From: PVC group bacterium
Lineage (GTDB): Bacteria; Verrucomicrobiota; Kiritimatiellia; CAIKKV01; PXCX01
Assembly (NCBI GenBank): GCA_003565195.1
Contig: PXCX01000318.1
Location: 1-6,126, forward strand
Reading direction: 5' to 3'
DNA length: 6,126 nt
The position numbers were made by a program, and so were the translations under genes. The notes beneath the pieces are model-generated. The model saw nothing but the letters and a program-made list of their open reading frames with translations. It searched no databases and was not told the DNA's origin. Shown piece after piece: positions 4,935 to 6,126 of the stretch. The stretch's first letter is position 1. Each line of letters begins with the position of its first letter.

Positions 4935-5990
4935 ATGACTACGATGTTGAAAACTGCGCAAGACGGTGTGCCGGGCCGTATATTATACGGTGATCCCGAT
5001 CGGATCGCGACCGGTTATCGCGCCTGGGCGCGCCAGCCGGTGGATGCCGCGCTTACCGATTTCGGCACGGGATCCGCGGTGCGGAAGCATTCCACAACTC
5101 TCGGCGCGCCATTTGAGGTTACCGGTCCGGGTACTTTTTTCGGCAAGGAACAGCGGACATTGCGCTTCGAACCCACCGAACGTGAAGGCTGGTGGTTCGA
5201 TCGTGAAGATTTACCCGAGATGTTGCCGATCGCGGTTTCGATTTATAATGTATGGACGACAGCGCGTAATATCGTTTTGTGTTCCGGTTCCCCTCACAAT
5301 TATATGCGTATGGTCGAACATATTGTTGCGTTACGTACGGGGTTACAGCTTGACAACGTCCTCATCCGCATGGCTTCGGGCGATCCGCCCCTGTTTGACC
5401 GCGGTTGTCTCGATCTGGTGGAGGCGGCCTTGCGGGCGAGGATCGTCGATCAAGCATCGCCGGCAAGCTGGGTTACGGTAAAGCAACCGGTAACGGTCGG
5501 CAATTCCGGAACCGGTTTTCTTAGCCTGCTGCCTTACCAGTCCCGGGATCCCTATTTGCAGATGGATGTTGCCGTCGATTTCCCGTCGGCGATCGGGCAG
5601 CAGCGGATTCAGGTAGAGGTCAACGACGATACGTTCAGCGTGGGCGCGGCGGCCCGCACCAATACCACGGTTGCCAAGATGATATATTGTAAAACCATCG
5701 GACAATTATTCGCCGATACCCGTCGTCTGGGGTATACGTCCCGCAATATTCTGATTGCGGGGCGCCGGGGTTATTGGAATGAGCCCAAACTGATAAGCGA
5801 CCATAAATCGCTTGAGGCCGTCTGGCATCGCGCTATCCAGGATTTGGCGGCGGCCCTGGCGCTGATTGATGGAGGGCGCTTTGCCGGCCGCGTCATTTCA
5901 TATAAGTCCGGTCATACCCTTGATGTGGCCATGATCCGCTACCTTTACCGTCATGATTTGTTGTGTCGCGCATCCATTGGGCAGTCATGA
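4935..5990 (+). CDS. Divergent LpxC-like protein with altered zinc site
   Basis: I recognise a remote homologue of LpxC, the zinc deacetylase that commits UDP-acyl-GlcNAc to lipid A. Numbered from ATG 4935 (351 residues; E. coli LpxC has 305), STTLGAPFEVTGPGTFFGK (53-71) matches the LpxC start, and MVEHIVAL (126-133) matches STVEHLNAAL with catalytic Glu (E128) and zinc-ligand His (H129). DNVLIRM and PLFDRG (152-157) match DNIVIEV and PIMDGS. ART (240-242) matches the ART holding Thr191. YKSGH (323-327) matches YKSGH with catalytic His265. Differences: TGVGLH loses its His (TFFGK), and the HKMLDAIGD helix reads HRAIQDLAA (298-306), placing Gln or a shifted Asp at zinc ligand Asp242 and Ala at Asp246. 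An extra N-terminus of about 50 residues is not in LpxC. The start could be GTG 4902. It could be a diverged deacetylase or a non-catalytic relative. No fabZ follows. Confidence 0.7.
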   Translation: MTTMLKTAQDGVPGRILYGDPDRIATGYRAWARQPVDAALTDFGTGSAVRKHSTTLGAPFEVTGPGTFFGKEQRTLRFEPTEREGWWFDREDLPEMLPIAVSIYNVWTTARNIVLCSGSPHNYMRMVEHIVALRTGLQLDNVLIRMASGDPPLFDRGCLDLVEAALRARIVDQASPASWVTVKQPVTVGNSGTGFLSLLPYQSRDPYLQMDVAVDFPSAIGQQRIQVEVNDDTFSVGAAARTNTTVAKMIYCKTIGQLFADTRRLGYTSRNILIAGRRGYWNEPKLISDHKSLEAVWHRAIQDLAAALALIDGGRFAGRVISYKSGHTLDVAMIRYLYRHDLLCRASIGQS

Positions 5991-6020
5991 TGTTGGCGGT
6001 CGTATGCTAGCTAGAGCCTG

Positions 6021-6038
6021 TCCGAAAAGGGTTTCGGA
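6021..6038 (+). other. Perfect 7-base stem-loop after the LpxC-like gene
   Basis: TCCGAAA (6021-6027) and TTTCGGA (6032-6038) are exact complements around an AGGG loop, 30 bases after the stop. No T-run follows, so it is a poor intrinsic terminator. The string AGAGCCTGTCCGAAAA (6013-6028) next to CTAGCTAG resembles the terminal inverted repeats of some IS5-group elements, so an insertion-sequence end or relic is an alternative. Confidence 0.5.
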
Positions 6039-6044
6039 TGGGGT

Positions 6045-6072
6045 GTTCAGAGTTCGGTGTTCAGAGTTCAGG
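6045..6072. repeat. Heptamer tandem repeat GTTCAGA x4
   Basis: Four units run without a gap: GTTCAGA (6045-6051), GTTCGGT (6052-6058), GTTCAGA (6059-6065) and GTTCAGG (6066-6072). The alternation also gives a 14-base repeat. The GTTC core is shared with the GTTCGAT array at 1875-1902, and the sequence resembles the short repeat after radC. Confidence 0.8.
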
Positions 6073-6126
6073 CGCGGATTTAGCCTTGGGAAGTTGCAAT
6101 CAGGGCATTTTCGCGTGCAGAGGCCC

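Larger units (their letters stand above)
5991..6126 (+). other. Non-coding end of window
   Basis: After the LpxC-like stop this stretch holds a stem-loop (6021-6038) and a heptamer array (6045-6072). The remaining 54 bases show no gene, promoter or repeat that I can recognise. No frame here looks coding. Confidence 0.5.

Noticed and set aside
5343..5705. Minus-strand frame of 120 codons inside the LpxC-like gene
   Set aside because: The plus-strand frame shows family motifs over the same stretch; the minus frame is a shadow without recognisable features.

Overview
The window is a piece of a diderm (Gram-negative-type) bacterial chromosome. It carries the 3' end of a type IV pilus / type II secretion inner-membrane cluster, a lipid A gene (lpxA), radC, miaA, and a divergent LpxC-like gene. 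The fused PilM-PilN/GspL-like architecture, the scattered lipid A genes and the abundant short tandem repeats between genes (GAACATC, GTAGACC and GACTGAA heptamers) would fit the PVC superphylum, for example a Kiritimatiellota- or Lentisphaerota-like organism. That placement is an inference from memory of such genomes, not something the sequence proves.

Layout: 1-1634 (+) holds two translationally coupled genes with a 4-base overlap. The first is a 5'-truncated GspL/PilM-PilN-type protein and the second a PilO/GspM-type protein. Positions 1635-1931 are a non-coding convergent junction. It contains a long palindromic element and a pair of inverted heptamer arrays. Positions 1932-4746 (-) hold miaA, radC and lpxA in that transcriptional order, separated by gaps of 136 and 144 bases, so each probably has its own transcription signals. 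Positions 4747-4934 are a divergent promoter region. The gene at 4935-5990 (+) is an LpxC homologue in which the canonical zinc ligand pattern looks altered. The last 136 bases hold a perfect stem-loop and another heptamer array.

The genes do not form one pathway. The first pair builds the inner-membrane platform of a pilus or secretion machine. lpxA performs the first step of lipid A synthesis, and the LpxC-like protein belongs to the family that performs the second, though its activity is uncertain. radC and miaA are housekeeping genes (a JAMM-fold RadC protein and tRNA i6A37 synthesis).

The two observations most worth following are the LpxC-like protein with a degenerate metal site, and the fact that all five complete gene 3' ends are followed within about 60 bases by short tandem motifs, mostly with a 7-base period but different in sequence at each gene.
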